A stretch of 64,000 nt of DNA from the NCBI GenBank assembly GCA_000333235.1, contig CAPN01000023.1, forward strand, positions 124,001-188,000, in the 5' to 3' direction. Below the pieces are notes generated by a model. The model was not told the origin of the DNA. It worked only from the letters and a program-made list of their open reading frames with translations, and did no database searches. The translations under genes and the position numbers were made by a program. Each line of letters starts with the position of its first letter. Position 1 is the first letter of the stretch. Shown here one piece after another: positions 53,207 through 63,809 of this stretch. This DNA comes from Pseudoalteromonas luteoviolacea B = ATCC 29581 (GTDB taxonomy: Bacteria; Pseudomonadota; Gammaproteobacteria; Enterobacterales; Alteromonadaceae).

Positions 53207-53236
53207 AACTACATTCAATCTTAGTCAAAGGATGAC

Positions 53237-53608
53237 TTAATCATCAACATCATCCATGTCGTCAGAATTGTCGTCGTCCATCCAATCTGAATCTTCTTCA
53301 ATGTCGATGTCATTAAACTCGATGTCTTCATCATCGTCTTCTTTTTTCTTTGGCTTTTCCACTACTGGCTTGTCGCTAAATAGTGGTTTTTTGACAAAGG
53401 CTTTGAGGTTTATCTTTACCTCGTCAGGCAGTGCATTTACTTCATCGTCAGACAGGCTTACAAGGTGTGCTTTGACAATGGCTAACTTTAACTTCTTTAT
53501 CCCTATATCAGAGAATAAAAAGTTTTCGAATTCGTCTGTACACTCGTCAAGATCAACATAGGTAAAACCCCATTCAGGTTTTACAGGATGCTTATAGAAT
53601 CTCTTCAT
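53237..53608 (-). CDS. Acidic small protein, unknown
   Basis: A 123-residue protein I do not recognise. The first 80 residues look folded (FTYVDLDECTDEFENFLFSDIGIKKLKLAIVKAHLVSLSDDEVNALPDEV); the rest is a disordered Asp/Glu tail with few hydrophobic residues (EDDDEDIEFNDIDIEEDSDWMDDD). No signal peptide. A terminator follows. Its position between two unrelated operons on the same strand gives no functional hint. Confidence 0.68.
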   Translation of the reverse strand: MKRFYKHPVKPEWGFTYVDLDECTDEFENFLFSDIGIKKLKLAIVKAHLVSLSDDEVNALPDEVKINLKAFVKKPLFSDKPVVEKPKKKEDDDEDIEFNDIDIEEDSDWMDDDNSDDMDDVDD

Positions 53609-53872
53609 GCATTAGTTCCTAGCAGAAATAAAAACTAAAAAAAATGAGCTTTGTTTTGTGTGCTGAGTGTAATCAATAACTTTAAATTTTTACAAGAAAC
53701 TTAAGCAGATTTTCTATGAAAAAATTTCGTAAAGGCTGTATGTTCTACAAGTTTTATTGTTTTACCCATTTAGAAATAACATTATCAACGCGTTCAATGC
53801 CACCGTTCGATTTAATAATCTTCGCCAAATTTTATTTCTAGGGATCCGTAAGACGATTAATTCAAACAAAAA

Positions 53873-53900
53873 CGCCGACATTTCATTGCAATTGTCGGCG
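53873..53900 (-). terminator. Terminator of the chemoreceptor gene
   Basis: CGCCGACA and TGTCGGCG with a 12-base loop, T run on the minus-strand side, 36 bases after the stop. Confidence 0.85.
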
Positions 53901-53936
53901 CTTACTTTGTTCATCAAGCTGCTGCTTCACATTACG

Positions 53937-55826
53937 TTATACTCTAAATTTAGAAACCATTTTTTCTAACTCTTCAAACTGTTTCTTAATGTTAGTGCAT
54001 TCATAAAGTGTATTTTGTAGATTTTCTTTGCCGTGAATCGACATATCGCTTATCGAATGAATGTCACTATCAAGTGATTGGATCACACTGTTTTGTTGCT
54101 GTGTCGCACTTGCAACAGCATGATTCACGCCATCGATCGCATCAATAGAATTACTGACTTCTTGCATTCGCTCACCCGCAACACTCGCTTGCGATGCTGT
54201 TTTTGCGGAATCCTCAATGCTCGCTTTCATTACAGAAACAGTAACTGTCGAGCCTTGTTGCAATTGTGCAATCGTATTTTGAATTTCCTGCGTGGACTCT
54301 TGTGTGCGCTGAGCCAATTGGCGTACTTCATCGGCAACTACGGCAAAGCCTCGACCTGCTTCGCCAGCCCGGGCGGCTTCAATGGCCGCATTTAAGGCAA
54401 GTAGATTCGTTTGCTCTGAGACACCACGGATCACCTCGAGCACTTGACCTATACTTGCTGTATGTTTATCTAAGCTATCAACTGTTTGCTGTGCTTCTAA
54501 CATTTTACCCGATAATTGTTCAATCGAACGAATGTTTGCCGCTAAGGTGTCTTGACTTGCTACAGACAGTTTATTCGCTTCACTCGCCAGCGTCGAAGCA
54601 TGGTGGGCATTGTTAGAAATCTCTACGGCACTTGATGACAGTTCGTTAATTGCGGTTGCCACACTGTCAGTACGCTTAACTTGGTCATCATAAATATCAA
54701 GTGTCGATTGAGTTTGCGAAACCAAACTTGAAACCGATCGTTCAAGTTCTATTGTCGATTCTTTTACTTGCGCTATTGACTGCTGAATTTTATCCACGAA
54801 AACATTGAAGTAACCAGAGAGTTCACCAAACTCATCATTGTGTTCTACGGTCAGGCGTTTTGTTAAATCCCCTTCGCCTTGGGCAATATCCTTAATGGCT
54901 TCATTCAAATGATACATGGGTTGCATTAGATATTTTAGAAGCAATTGCATCATCACGATAACCGCAATAACCCCAATTAGCATATAAATTGCAGCCATGT
55001 TGCGAGTTGATGCGACCGACGCATACGCGATTTCTTTATCAATCACGACGCCAAGGTACCAATCTACATTTTTGATGCCTTTAACTTGAATAAAAGACAC
55101 GAGTTTCGTTTCATTATCAACTTGGTATTCCGTAAATTCAGATTTGAGATTGACTGATTGCCCAAATAAGTCACTCACAGGCTTGTCGTTTAATTTATTG
55201 TTTGGGTGATTAAGAATACGACCATCTTTGTCTGTTAAAAAAGCATATCCATAGCCCAAAAAGTCAATTTCATTAACGATTTTGGCGATAACGGCCATAT
55301 CAATATCGCCACCAGCAACCCCATTAAACGTCGATCCATCGAGCATTGGAACAACTGCGGTAATCGTTAGTTCATTCGTTGTAACATCGACATAAGGGGC
55401 AGTAAACGCAACATCCCTTTTCGATTGGGCAAGTTTAAACCACGGACGAGTCGTAGCATCATAATCCGCGGGCAGAACAATAGACTGGTCGTCTAAAATA
55501 AACGTACCATCGCTTTTACCGATATAAACGTTTTTAAAGTCACCTGCTATATCAGCCGTTTTAATGCGACGCAATACCGCTTCTTTGTTGTCGTTAAAAT
55601 CATGCCCCTCTGCAACAGAGCGTACAATATCAAGTTTAGCATTTAGCCAATTCGCAATGTTTCGAGAGACAGATTGAGAAATTTCATTTAATACAGAGTT
55701 GAGTTGGTGTTGGGTCTGCGCCTTCATTGAAAAAAAGTTATTCAACGTAAATAAACCGAGCACAATAACTAACAATAACGACGCTGCAAGCGTGACTTTG
55801 GTCGTAAATTTTAGACTATTAAACAT
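53937..55826 (-). CDS. Methyl-accepting chemotaxis protein with dCache domain
   Basis: Transmembrane chemoreceptor, 629 residues. Helix 1 ([18 protein letters not shown]), a periplasmic double-Cache sensor (about 40-275: [50 protein letters not shown]), helix 2 ([21 protein letters not shown]), HAMP ([20 protein letters not shown]), and the conserved signalling tip [20 protein letters not shown]. There is no C-terminal NWETF-type pentapeptide. dCache sensors usually bind amino acids, amines or carboxylates. Monocistronic. Confidence 0.95.
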   Translation of the reverse strand: MFNSLKFTTKVTLAASLLLVIVLGLFTLNNFFSMKAQTQHQLNSVLNEISQSVSRNIANWLNAKLDIVRSVAEGHDFNDNKEAVLRRIKTADIAGDFKNVYIGKSDGTFILDDQSIVLPADYDATTRPWFKLAQSKRDVAFTAPYVDVTTNELTITAVVPMLDGSTFNGVAGGDIDMAVIAKIVNEIDFLGYGYAFLTDKDGRILNHPNNKLNDKPVSDLFGQSVNLKSEFTEYQVDNETKLVSFIQVKGIKNVDWYLGVVIDKEIAYASVASTRNMAAIYMLIGVIAVIVMMQLLLKYLMQPMYHLNEAIKDIAQGEGDLTKRLTVEHNDEFGELSGYFNVFVDKIQQSIAQVKESTIELERSVSSLVSQTQSTLDIYDDQVKRTDSVATAINELSSSAVEISNNAHHASTLASEANKLSVASQDTLAANIRSIEQLSGKMLEAQQTVDSLDKHTASIGQVLEVIRGVSEQTNLLALNAAIEAARAGEAGRGFAVVADEVRQLAQRTQESTQEIQNTIAQLQQGSTVTVSVMKASIEDSAKTASQASVAGERMQEVSNSIDAIDGVNHAVASATQQQNSVIQSLDSDIHSISDMSIHGKENLQNTLYECTNIKKQFEELEKMVSKFRV

Positions 55827-56054
55827 CCTGAGCCTTTTTGTTTTTGTTCTAACAAAAATGTTTTATCAAAAAAAAACACGTATGTCTTTGATATCGGCCA
55901 AATAGCACTGTACTTTAATGCTTACACTACTCGTGATAAACGATTAGCAAATTTGTCGACTTCAACAATTAAGTCTAGTCTGGGTTTAATTTATTGCGAA
56001 TAATTAAAGGCTTTCGGTTGTTAAGTTTTAAATATAAAAGTCTAAAAAATACGT

Positions 56055-56816
56055 TTAGTCCCGAATCCCACTAATTTCAACTTGATAGTCATTCCACGAC
56101 TTTACTAGATCAAGATTCAACCGTAACGCAAAAAAATCCCACGTCCATTTTTGCTTATCATAAGGCGAAAGCGAGGCATTAATGGCCATCAGATAGTCTT
56201 CCTTGAACTTTTGTTCTAACCAAGCAAGATAAAATGCCGTTATTTTATAGCCGGAATCAAAATTACCACCTACCTTTCGAGCAGAAAAATCGACGTAGCC
56301 TGCTTTTAACCTAACTAAATCGGCGATCCCTTCAATGATTGGCCCGATTTCAGCGTAATTCGCATCATCGTACTGATAGGTATGAGCAATCTCGTGATAT
56401 AAAATACCCACTAATTCGTCAAACGTTGCTTTCGAGCCGTGTTTTTGGTGATAAGTTTCTAGGTATTGGTTACTAATAAAAACAGTGGCCGCGTTGAAGT
56501 CGCCCTCTTTATAAGCTACACCATCCATGTCTTTTAAAACAATGGTTAAACTAGCTAGATTAGGGCTATCACGTTCTGTTCGATACAGGAGTCTCGCCAC
56601 ATTTTGACTGATCGCTGCGATCACACTGGGTGTGATCTGGTTCCACTGTGTAGTTGGTTTTGACGACTGTGTCTGGATCCTAATTTCAGGTAATTTAAAA
56701 GCCTGCCAGCTAAACTCTGATTCGAATTGAATAGGCTTTAATGGAAAATTTTCCGCATAAATTAAAGGACTTGAAAGTAGTGCACAAATGTAAAATGCTA
56801 AAGTATGCTTTTTCAT
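56055..56816 (-). CDS. Basic secretory protein (BSP)-family peptidase
   Basis: Exported zinc-peptidase-like protein of 253 residues. Signal peptide (LAFYICALLSSPLIYA); the metal-binding motif YHEIAHTYQYDD (HEIAH at residues 141-145), an upstream VFISNQYLETY segment and a downstream IEGIADLVRLKAGY match the family of plant and bacterial secreted basic proteins (PF04450-type). It begins 2 bases after the GH92 mannosidase stop, so the two are one operon; the peptidase may act on glycoprotein substrate along with the mannosidase. Confidence 0.85.
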   Translation of the reverse strand: MKKHTLAFYICALLSSPLIYAENFPLKPIQFESEFSWQAFKLPEIRIQTQSSKPTTQWNQITPSVIAAISQNVARLLYRTERDSPNLASLTIVLKDMDGVAYKEGDFNAATVFISNQYLETYHQKHGSKATFDELVGILYHEIAHTYQYDDANYAEIGPIIEGIADLVRLKAGYVDFSARKVGGNFDSGYKITAFYLAWLEQKFKEDYLMAINASLSPYDKQKWTWDFFALRLNLDLVKSWNDYQVEISGIRD

Positions 56817-56818
56817 TA

Positions 56819-59185
56819 TTACTCTCCCTGCGATAGACTTATTGGCCTGTTTTTTGGGGCATTACCCCATTGCTTGTTTGGCCTATCGGTCATCGAAAAT
56901 TCGATCACCCCACCTTGCATTATGTCTTCATGCGTAATGTAACTTCGCAGAAGAGACTTGCCATTAAGTTTAACTGCACCAATATACTTGTTCTGATTAG
57001 ACAGTGACGGTGCAAGGATCGTAAACTGCTTACCGTTAGCCAGTTGCACGCTTGCTTTTTTTACTTGTGGTGCACCAATCGCATAACTTAAATCACCCGG
57101 TGCGACTGGATAAAAGCCCATTGCTGAAAAAAGATACCAAGCAGACATTTGTCCTACATCGTCGTTACCTGCCAGACCATCCGGTTTATCAGAACTCAAG
57201 GTGTCCATAATTTGACGGATCCGCTCTTGAGTACGCCACGGTTTCCCCGCATAGTTGTACAAATACGCAATGTGATGACTTGGTTCATTGCCATGAGCAT
57301 AGTTTCCGATTAATCCCGCAATATCTTCGTGCTCTTTAATCATCTCATCCGACAAATGTGTATCAAACAGTGCGTCTAATCGTGATTCAAACTGATCGTC
57401 TCCCCCCATTAGTTCAATGAGGCCTGCCACATCATGAGGAACATAAAAACTGTACTGTTTTGCGTTTCCTTCAGTAAAACTCCCCATGTACTTTGCTTCT
57501 AATGGATTAAAATCGCTCTCCCAGTTTCCTTTACTGTCTTTTCCTCTCACAAAACCTGAGTTTTTATCAAATACATTCTTATAATTCATGGCCCTTGCGT
57601 AATAAGTTTTAGCTAGTCGACTATCACCTAGCGCTTCAAAAAATCGAGCTATGGCAAAATCGTCGTACGCGTATTCAAGCGTAATAGAAACTGACTCTGG
57701 AATTACATCAAAAGGGACGTAGCCAAATTGTTTGTACTCTGGAATAGCATCATAGATTGGATTGTTTGATGTACTTAATATGGCTTCTTTCGCAAGGGCT
57801 ACATCAAAGTCTCTAAAACCTTTAAGGTACGCATCGGAGATCACAGAAACCGCATGGTAGCCGATCATAGTCCACGTCTCGTGACCGTGAAACGACCATA
57901 TTGGCAACATCTTTTCATAGCTTTGCTGATAGTGTACTAACATGGATTGGATCATTGATGACACGCGTTCTGGCGCAATATAGGTCAGCAGAGGATGTAA
58001 TGCTCGATAAGTATCCCATAAAGAAAACAGTGTGTAGTGTTCAAAGCCTTTTCCATCGTGGATCTCGCCATCCAACCCTAAATATTGACCATTTACGTCT
58101 TGATAAATATTTGGTGCTTGAAGCGCATGATAAAGTGCGGTGTAGAACTGTCTCCTCTGAACGCGAGTTCCTTCCACATCAACTTTATTCAAGTAGTTAT
58201 TCCACTCTAACTGAGCTTGCTCTCTTACTTTATCGAAATCCCAATGCGGCACTTCGGTCTCTAAATTTAGTAGCGCATTTTTGCGACTGACCGCCGACAA
58301 ACCAACTTTCACTAATAGGGGGGAATCTTCAAGTCCGGTAAACGAAGTAACGACTTTGAGCGCTTTACCCGCCGCTCGTTTTACTGCAGTATTCTCAATG
58401 GTGCTGTGTTTTTTGTTACCTAAGCAGTCCATACAACGATAGCGCTTATCATCTTCGTTTATAAATTCAATTTGATCGATCGGTTTAGAAAACTGAATTG
58501 CAAAGTACATAGGTCGATTTTCGGCCCAGCCATTAGTTGAGCGATAAGCGACTAACGTATGTGCATCGATCTGACGAATGTCACTCCAAAGTACCTTGTG
58601 TTTGAAATTGTAAATAGCAGACGTAAGGTCTAGTAAAACATGGCCTTTGTCCTGTCCATTAAAATGATACCGATGTACACCAACCCTAGCCGTTGCCGTA
58701 AGTTCTGCACGTACATTGTAATCAAGTAAGTCAACCGCATAAAATCCGGGACTTGCCCATTCGCGGTCATGGCTAAAGCGCGAACGATAACCACTATCTG
58801 GATCCATCAACGTTCCTGGATCACGCTTTACTTCACCGGTTATTGGTGTGATCAGTAAGTCACCAAGATCAGAGTGACCTGTCCCGGAAAAGTGAGTATG
58901 GGAAAATCCCATAATAGTATGATCGTCGTAATGGTAACCTGCACAGCGTTTATAAATTTCCGGTTGTGGGCTCTCACCGCGCATTGGATTATCAGTGTCA
59001 GGGCTTAGTTGCACCATACCAAATGGAACGACCGCACCGGGAAACAAATGCCCATCACCGCCAGTGCCAATAAACGGATCGACCCATTTAGCGTTCCCTT
59101 TTGATTCGGGAATCTCATTTGCTTGCAAGTTGATAGATATAACACTTGCTGTGAGCATGGCTGCTGAAAGTAGTTGTCGGAGCAT
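56819..59185 (-). CDS. GH92 family alpha-mannosidase
   Basis: Exported glycoside hydrolase of 788 residues, acting on alpha-mannosides (often 1,2-linked). Signal peptide (LLSAAMLTASVISINLQA). Family-92 features: WVDPFIGTGGDGHLFPGAVVPFGMVQLSPDT at the N-terminus, YDDHTIMGFSHTHFSGTGHSDLGD, VKVGLSAVSRKNA, LFSLWDTYRALHPLLT, DVIPESVSITLEYAYDDFAIARF and GLAGNDDVGQMSAWYLFSAMGFYPVAPGD; the GNDD motif and Glu residues coordinate calcium and catalysis. A LacI-type operator lies 24 bases upstream of the ATG. The BSP peptidase gene follows at 2 bases. Confidence 0.95.
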   Translation of the reverse strand: MLRQLLSAAMLTASVISINLQANEIPESKGNAKWVDPFIGTGGDGHLFPGAVVPFGMVQLSPDTDNPMRGESPQPEIYKRCAGYHYDDHTIMGFSHTHFSGTGHSDLGDLLITPITGEVKRDPGTLMDPDSGYRSRFSHDREWASPGFYAVDLLDYNVRAELTATARVGVHRYHFNGQDKGHVLLDLTSAIYNFKHKVLWSDIRQIDAHTLVAYRSTNGWAENRPMYFAIQFSKPIDQIEFINEDDKRYRCMDCLGNKKHSTIENTAVKRAAGKALKVVTSFTGLEDSPLLVKVGLSAVSRKNALLNLETEVPHWDFDKVREQAQLEWNNYLNKVDVEGTRVQRRQFYTALYHALQAPNIYQDVNGQYLGLDGEIHDGKGFEHYTLFSLWDTYRALHPLLTYIAPERVSSMIQSMLVHYQQSYEKMLPIWSFHGHETWTMIGYHAVSVISDAYLKGFRDFDVALAKEAILSTSNNPIYDAIPEYKQFGYVPFDVIPESVSITLEYAYDDFAIARFFEALGDSRLAKTYYARAMNYKNVFDKNSGFVRGKDSKGNWESDFNPLEAKYMGSFTEGNAKQYSFYVPHDVAGLIELMGGDDQFESRLDALFDTHLSDEMIKEHEDIAGLIGNYAHGNEPSHHIAYLYNYAGKPWRTQERIRQIMDTLSSDKPDGLAGNDDVGQMSAWYLFSAMGFYPVAPGDLSYAIGAPQVKKASVQLANGKQFTILAPSLSNQNKYIGAVKLNGKSLLRSYITHEDIMQGGVIEFSMTDRPNKQWGNAPKNRPISLSQGE

Positions 59186-59206
59186 GGTTGCTGTCCTTCA
59201 CTTAAT

Positions 59207-59222
59207 TAATTGGATCGTTCCA
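59207..59222. promoter_or_regulatory. LacI-type operator upstream of GH92
   Basis: ATTGGATCGTTCCATT: near-palindromic TGGATCGTTCCA with the central CG usual for LacI-family sites. The identical 16 bases occur at 60818-60833 ahead of the sugar permease gene. Confidence 0.75.
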
Positions 59223-59437
59223 TTTTTTATTATCATATCCCGATGATGAATACGTATTCAATAGTAAATAGACTATTTACAAAAATTCTTAACGTAGAGG
59301 AACCTTAACTAAGACTTTATGACAGCACTACATTAATCATGATAAAACGAAATAAAGCGAAAACACGTAAACGGGTTCATCACGTAAACGTGTTCATATA
59401 GTATGAAAGCGTGTAATAAAACAGTTTCATGCACAAA

Positions 59438-59460
59438 AAAAGGCGCTTAACGCGCCTTTT
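59438..59460 (-). terminator. Terminator of the sugar permease gene
   Basis: AAAAGGCGC and GCGCCTTTT with a 5-base loop, followed on the minus strand by a T run, 13 bases beyond the permease stop. Confidence 0.9.
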
Positions 59461-59473
59461 CAAAGAAACTATA

Positions 59474-60751
59474 CTAGCTTTTTGCTATTTTATCGTGCCA
59501 CGCTTGATTTAATTTCGAGTAGTTTTTCGCATACCATGCAATAGCGACATAACAAACAAGCGGTACGACAAAGGAAATTTGAATGCCTGATGCATCCGCC
59601 ACCATGCCTTGAATAAGCGGAACAATCGCACCACCAACAATGGCAAGACATAACCAACCTGACCCTTTGCTAGTTAATGATCCTAGACCATCTATGGCAA
59701 TAGAAAAAATCGTTGGGAACATAATAGAATTAAATAGGCCAATGGCTAGAATGCTATACATTGCAATATTTCCGGAGGTATTCATCGTGATCACGAGCAA
59801 TTACATAATACAAATAGCATTAAATAGCAGTGCATTAGATGGCGCGACTTTTTGTAAAACAGCAGAGCCTATAAAACGCCCTACCATTGCCCCACCCCAA
59901 TAATAAGCAATGAGTTTGGCAGCGGCATGTTCTTCTAATCCCGCAATGTTTGCATCAGCAAAATAGTTTACTAAAAAGCTACCAATGGCGACTTCACCAC
60001 CAACGTAACAAAATATGGCTGCAACACCGAATAATAAGTGTGGCGCCTCCTTTAAAGAATGGCCTTTAGCAACACAATCCTTTTCTTCGGTATGTTCTGC
60101 AATCACTGGCAGTTTTAAAAACGCAAACACAATCGCTATGGTTAAAAGTGCGCCCGCAAGAATTAAATAAGGGACTTTCACATTGTCGGCGTTGCCAGCA
60201 TCTGCGGCTAATGTGCCGGCCGTTCCAAATAGTAAGAGCGCTCCAACATAAGGACCAATGGTAGTCCCCAGTGAATTCAAAGCTTGGGCTAGATTTAAGC
60301 GACTAGACGCCGTTTTTGCAGGTCCTAAAGCTGCAACATAAGGATTTGCAGATACTTGCAAGATTGTTATGCCAGAAGCTAAAACGAACAGCGCGGTTAA
60401 AAACAGCCAAAATTCATGCACCACTACCGCTGGGTAAAACATCAAGCAACCTAAAGAAGCAATAACTAACCCCGACAGTACGCCATTCTTGTACCCAAAA
60501 CGTTTTACTAAAGCGCCTGCTGGGAGCGATACAACAAAATAAGCACTGAAGAAACAAAATTGGATCATCATTGCTTCGGTATAGCTTAAATCAAATACGC
60601 CTTTCAGGCGCGGGATCAGAACATCGTTTAGAACTGTAATAAAACCCCAAAGGAAAAATAGGGTTGTCATTGCCGTTAGCGGAAGCAGGTAGTTTTTATT
60701 TTCACTCTCGCTATCGGTAACAAACGTTTGATTCGTATTTAACTCACTCAC
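59474..60751 (-). pseudogene. Sugar MFS permease (FucP/NagP-like), interrupted by an in-frame stop
   Basis: Twelve-helix sugar/H+ symporter family member, probably for mannose or mannosides given the locus. The first part (316 residues, ATG at 60751) has LLPLTAMTTLFFLWGFITVLNDVLIPRLKGVFDLSY, FCFFSAYFVVSLPAGALVKRFGYKNG and QVSANPYVAALGP. It ends at TAA (59801-59803) in ALLFNAICIM, and the same frame continues without a shift: [36 protein letters not shown] to the true end, 108 more codons. Total 425 codons is a normal length, so a single base change (such as TTA to TAA) has cut helix 9 or 10 away. It is either a pseudogene, a sequencing error, or a readthrough case. Confidence 0.85.
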
Positions 60752-60817
60752 TTGTTGTCTCCAGATTGAAGGATTAATTGATTCTACACACTGTTACAAA
60801 AAAGTCACAAAGGTTTT

Positions 60818-60833
60818 ATTGGATCGTTCCATT
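60818..60833. promoter_or_regulatory. LacI-type operator upstream of the sugar permease
   Basis: ATTGGATCGTTCCATT, identical over 16 bases to the site upstream of GH92. It lies 67 bases from the permease start and 111 from the divergent histidine kinase start. Confidence 0.75.
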
Positions 60834-60943
60834 ATGAATAAAAAAAATGCCCTACCCTAAGGTTTTCGCATCGACAAGCAGTGGCTTAACGTTGCAAAAG
60901 TGTTAAGATTGGCATTCGCTCTGTTTTTCGAAAATAGCCAACT

Positions 60944-63112
60944 ATGTACATAGTCCGATTTACTTTGATTTCGTTTTTACTTCTGGGGACTTTTTGTCAA
61001 GCAGAAACAGTGTCTATCCAACAGCAATTTGACCAAATAACGCGGTTAAGTGACCGCACAGTGCAAACCGAAGAACTTAAAAAATTAATAGAAACTACAG
61101 CGTTTAGTTCTGTTTCTGATCCTACTTTAAGACTCAACATACAGCTTAAATTATCCGATTATTTAGCCGCACTTAGTCGGCATGATGAAGCGGCCGATAT
61201 AATCCATCAGTTATTAGAGCGCCACAACGCCGATGAAATGGCGCTAATCGAAATACACTTTCAACAAGGTAGTAATGCGTATGATGCTGGAAATTATGAA
61301 GTCGCAGAACGAAGTTTAAAAATTTCGTGGCATCTCGCAAAATCGCATAATAACTTACCTGCGATATTACGAGCAGTGAATAGGCTAAGTTCTGTTTATC
61401 ACAATACGAGTCGGTATTTAGAAGCAGTTGAGCTTATATTCGAACATAAGCCAATTGCGCTTTCCCTAACCGATACAAGTTATTTAGAAGGGCAATACCA
61501 TCAACTTGGACGAAACCTTGAGCAACTTAGCGAATATCAACTCGCTTTAGATTACAAACAAAGCGCTATAGCACTTCGTGCAAACAAACAGCGCTCAACC
61601 TCTCAACAAGCATCCGATTTTTACAGCTTAGGCCAATCCTATTTAGACCTAAACGAGTATTCGAATGCCAAAGTATTTTTCAAGAAATCTCTTGAATTAG
61701 ATGAAAAAACCAACATCAATTCAGATATTGGTCATAGCTTAGTTAAGCTTTCACAAGCTCATTATGGACTGAATGAATCTGAAGACGCGCTAACGACCGC
61801 ACAACGAGCACAAACGTACTTTGAAAATCACGAAAGAAATTTAAACTGGGCGAAGTTTAACGAAGCAAAAGCCTTAATGCTAAAAAGCAACTACTCTGCA
61901 GCCTTACCAATAATAGACGCAGTGGTTAAATACCTAGCACCATTAAAAAGCGATTTCCATTTATATACCGATGTATTAAACGCCTATGCTCAGTTATTAA
62001 TGGAACTACAGCCATCGGATCCGCCTTATGCCATAGTAAACGAAGCAATTGAGCTCGCAAAGACACATCAGTTTTTACAAAAACTGCTGACAGGGCTTGA
62101 GATTAAGCTGAAAATTGCTAAAAAGTTTAATGATCTTGCTGTGAGCACTCATGTGTTAGAAGAAATCATTGAAACTAGTAACCGTCTGAATTCACAGCGC
62201 CTGGCTGTCTATAAAAGTGCCAGTCAATCTGATCTTTCCCACCAGCGAAAAGACTTACAGATATCACAACTCGAAGTTCAACGCTTAAGTGTTCAAACTG
62301 AGCTGGCTCAACAACAAACCCGTAACGCTTTTAATATTACGGTTAGCGTCGTCTTATTAGGTATCGTATTAATCATTAGCGCCATATTCTATTATCGTCG
62401 ACGTTTAGCCATTCAAGAAAAGCACTTTATGCACGCTCTCATGGAACAAAAGAATGACATGTTTTCTGATATTTCCCACGATCTAAAAACACCGTTAACA
62501 GCGCTAAGTTTAACCATAGAAGCAATGCAGCATAAGCTTATTCCATCCGATGATGAACAACTTGCAAAATTACACGGCAAGGTAAATACGCTCAACAGTT
62601 TAATTAGCGACATTTCAGAGTTAGCTAAATTAAACTCTTCGGACGTAAAATTGCACGTCGAGCCAGTTAAAGTCTTACCGTTTTTACAAGATCTTTGTGA
62701 CGATTTTAAGTTACTAGCCAACGAACATCACTTTAACATAGCCTTAAATTTGTATTCTGATTTGACTATTTCGCTCGATAAATTGCGCATGTCACAAGTT
62801 ATTTTCAACTTAATTTCAAATGCGGCTAAGTACACTAATAAAGGCGGTACGATTGAGCTCGATGCGTCGATTAAAAAGAACAATCTAAGTATACTTTTAA
62901 GAGATAGCGCACCGAGTGTACCAAGCGAAGCATTGCCATATTTATTCGAACGAACTTTCAGAGTAGCAAACGGCCAAGAGAAAGGCAGTGGTTTGGGACT
63001 TGCCATTGTTCGACGCATCATTACACTCCACGGTGGCTCAGTCAAAGCTCGTCACAGTGCCTTAGGAGGCCTTGAAATCGAGGTCTCCCTCCCAATTACT
63101 GCTATTAGATAA
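60944..63112 (+). CDS. TPR-containing sensor histidine kinase
   Basis: Membrane kinase of 722 residues. N-terminal signal segment (TLISFLLLGTFCQA), a long periplasmic region of about nine TPR-like repeats (e.g. RTLK-type SERSLKISWHLAK, YLEGQYHQLGRNLEQLSEYQLALDYKQSAI, FYSLGQSYLDLNEYSNAKVFFKKSL), a coiled coil, one membrane helix (residues about 463-484) and the kinase core: H512 in FSDISHDLKTPLTAL and HATPase motifs NLISNAAKYTNKGG and GSGLGLAIVRRI. No receiver domain or partner regulator is adjacent. Divergent from the permease gene; a link to mannoside use is possible but unproven. Confidence 0.9.
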   Translation: MYIVRFTLISFLLLGTFCQAETVSIQQQFDQITRLSDRTVQTEELKKLIETTAFSSVSDPTLRLNIQLKLSDYLAALSRHDEAADIIHQLLERHNADEMALIEIHFQQGSNAYDAGNYEVAERSLKISWHLAKSHNNLPAILRAVNRLSSVYHNTSRYLEAVELIFEHKPIALSLTDTSYLEGQYHQLGRNLEQLSEYQLALDYKQSAIALRANKQRSTSQQASDFYSLGQSYLDLNEYSNAKVFFKKSLELDEKTNINSDIGHSLVKLSQAHYGLNESEDALTTAQRAQTYFENHERNLNWAKFNEAKALMLKSNYSAALPIIDAVVKYLAPLKSDFHLYTDVLNAYAQLLMELQPSDPPYAIVNEAIELAKTHQFLQKLLTGLEIKLKIAKKFNDLAVSTHVLEEIIETSNRLNSQRLAVYKSASQSDLSHQRKDLQISQLEVQRLSVQTELAQQQTRNAFNITVSVVLLGIVLIISAIFYYRRRLAIQEKHFMHALMEQKNDMFSDISHDLKTPLTALSLTIEAMQHKLIPSDDEQLAKLHGKVNTLNSLISDISELAKLNSSDVKLHVEPVKVLPFLQDLCDDFKLLANEHHFNIALNLYSDLTISLDKLRMSQVIFNLISNAAKYTNKGGTIELDASIKKNNLSILLRDSAPSVPSEALPYLFERTFRVANGQEKGSGLGLAIVRRIITLHGGSVKARHSALGGLEIEVSLPITAIR

Positions 63113-63124
63113 ATACCATATCAT

Positions 63125-63156
63125 TACGAGAGCGAGGCATAAAGCCTCGCCTCGTA
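63125..63156 (+). terminator. Hairpin after the histidine kinase gene
   Basis: GCGAGGC and GCCTCGC with loop ATAAA, extended by TACGAG and CTCGTA across a one-base bulge; no T run. It is 13 bases after the kinase stop. Confidence 0.55.
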
Positions 63157-63205
63157 TCTACAAGTCCTGTTTGAAATTCATTAACTGAGCTGTCTAACCA
63201 ACAAG

Positions 63206-63694
63206 CTAATCTTGGTCTTTCATTGGCCATTCAACAAGATAGTCTTCAAAGTCATCCATATCAATGCTTTGTTCATTCGTTACTTTACCTTTAGCCGAAA
63301 GCTCCATCGCGTCCATCTTTTCCCGACTGCCATTGTTTAAAAGTGGATGCCACGAGGCTAAACCTCGGCCTTCTAATATACGACGATACGCGCAGCTAGG
63401 TGGCATAAAATACGCTTGTTCAATATTATTTTTATCGAGTTTCACGCAACTTGGGACATTGTTAAGTCGGTTTTTGTAATCAATACACTGACAGGTGTTA
63501 CTGTCTAAATATGCACACGAAATACTGCTAAAAACTAAACGCTCGCCTTCACGAAGACCGGTAAAACCATCCGCTTCGTCGTCGTAGTCTGAATCAATAA
63601 AGGAGTGTAAACAGCATTTGGCACAACCATCACACAGCGCTTCCCATTGTGTTTCATCCATCTCCTGCAATGGTGTTGTTTCCCAGAAGTTCAT
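63206..63694 (-). CDS. ycgN: YcgN-family (UPF0260) cysteine-cluster protein
   Basis: Cytoplasmic protein of 162 residues with the family's cysteine set: CDGCAKCCLH (C21, C24, C27, C28), then CAYLDSNTCQCIDYKNRLNNVPSCVKL and PPSCAYRRILEGRGLASWHPL. The cysteine pattern suggests a metal or iron-sulfur cluster (the Fe-S/zinc-chelate group). Function unknown. It stands alone and converges on the kinase gene. Confidence 0.9.
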   Translation of the reverse strand: MNFWETTPLQEMDETQWEALCDGCAKCCLHSFIDSDYDDEADGFTGLREGERLVFSSISCAYLDSNTCQCIDYKNRLNNVPSCVKLDKNNIEQAYFMPPSCAYRRILEGRGLASWHPLLNNGSREKMDAMELSAKGKVTNEQSIDMDDFEDYLVEWPMKDQD

Positions 63695-63761
63695 GCTTTG
63701 CCCCTAAGCTAAATAAAGGAATATGATACCATAGCAAATGTTGGATGTTGGCAAACAAAAA

Positions 63762-63783
63762 CGGCGCTTACTTGTAAGCGCCG
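63762..63783 (-). terminator. Terminator of the DUF885 gene
   Basis: CGGCGCTTAC and GTAAGCGCCG form a 10-bp stem; the minus-strand side is followed by TTTTTGTTTG, 26 bases after the stop. Confidence 0.88.
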
Positions 63784-63809
63784 CATATCAAAAAGAGCCT
63801 GCTCTATAC

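Noticed and set aside
53757..53969. 70-codon plus-strand frame
   Set aside because: Runs through the chemoreceptor terminator and the end of that gene; no coding signature.
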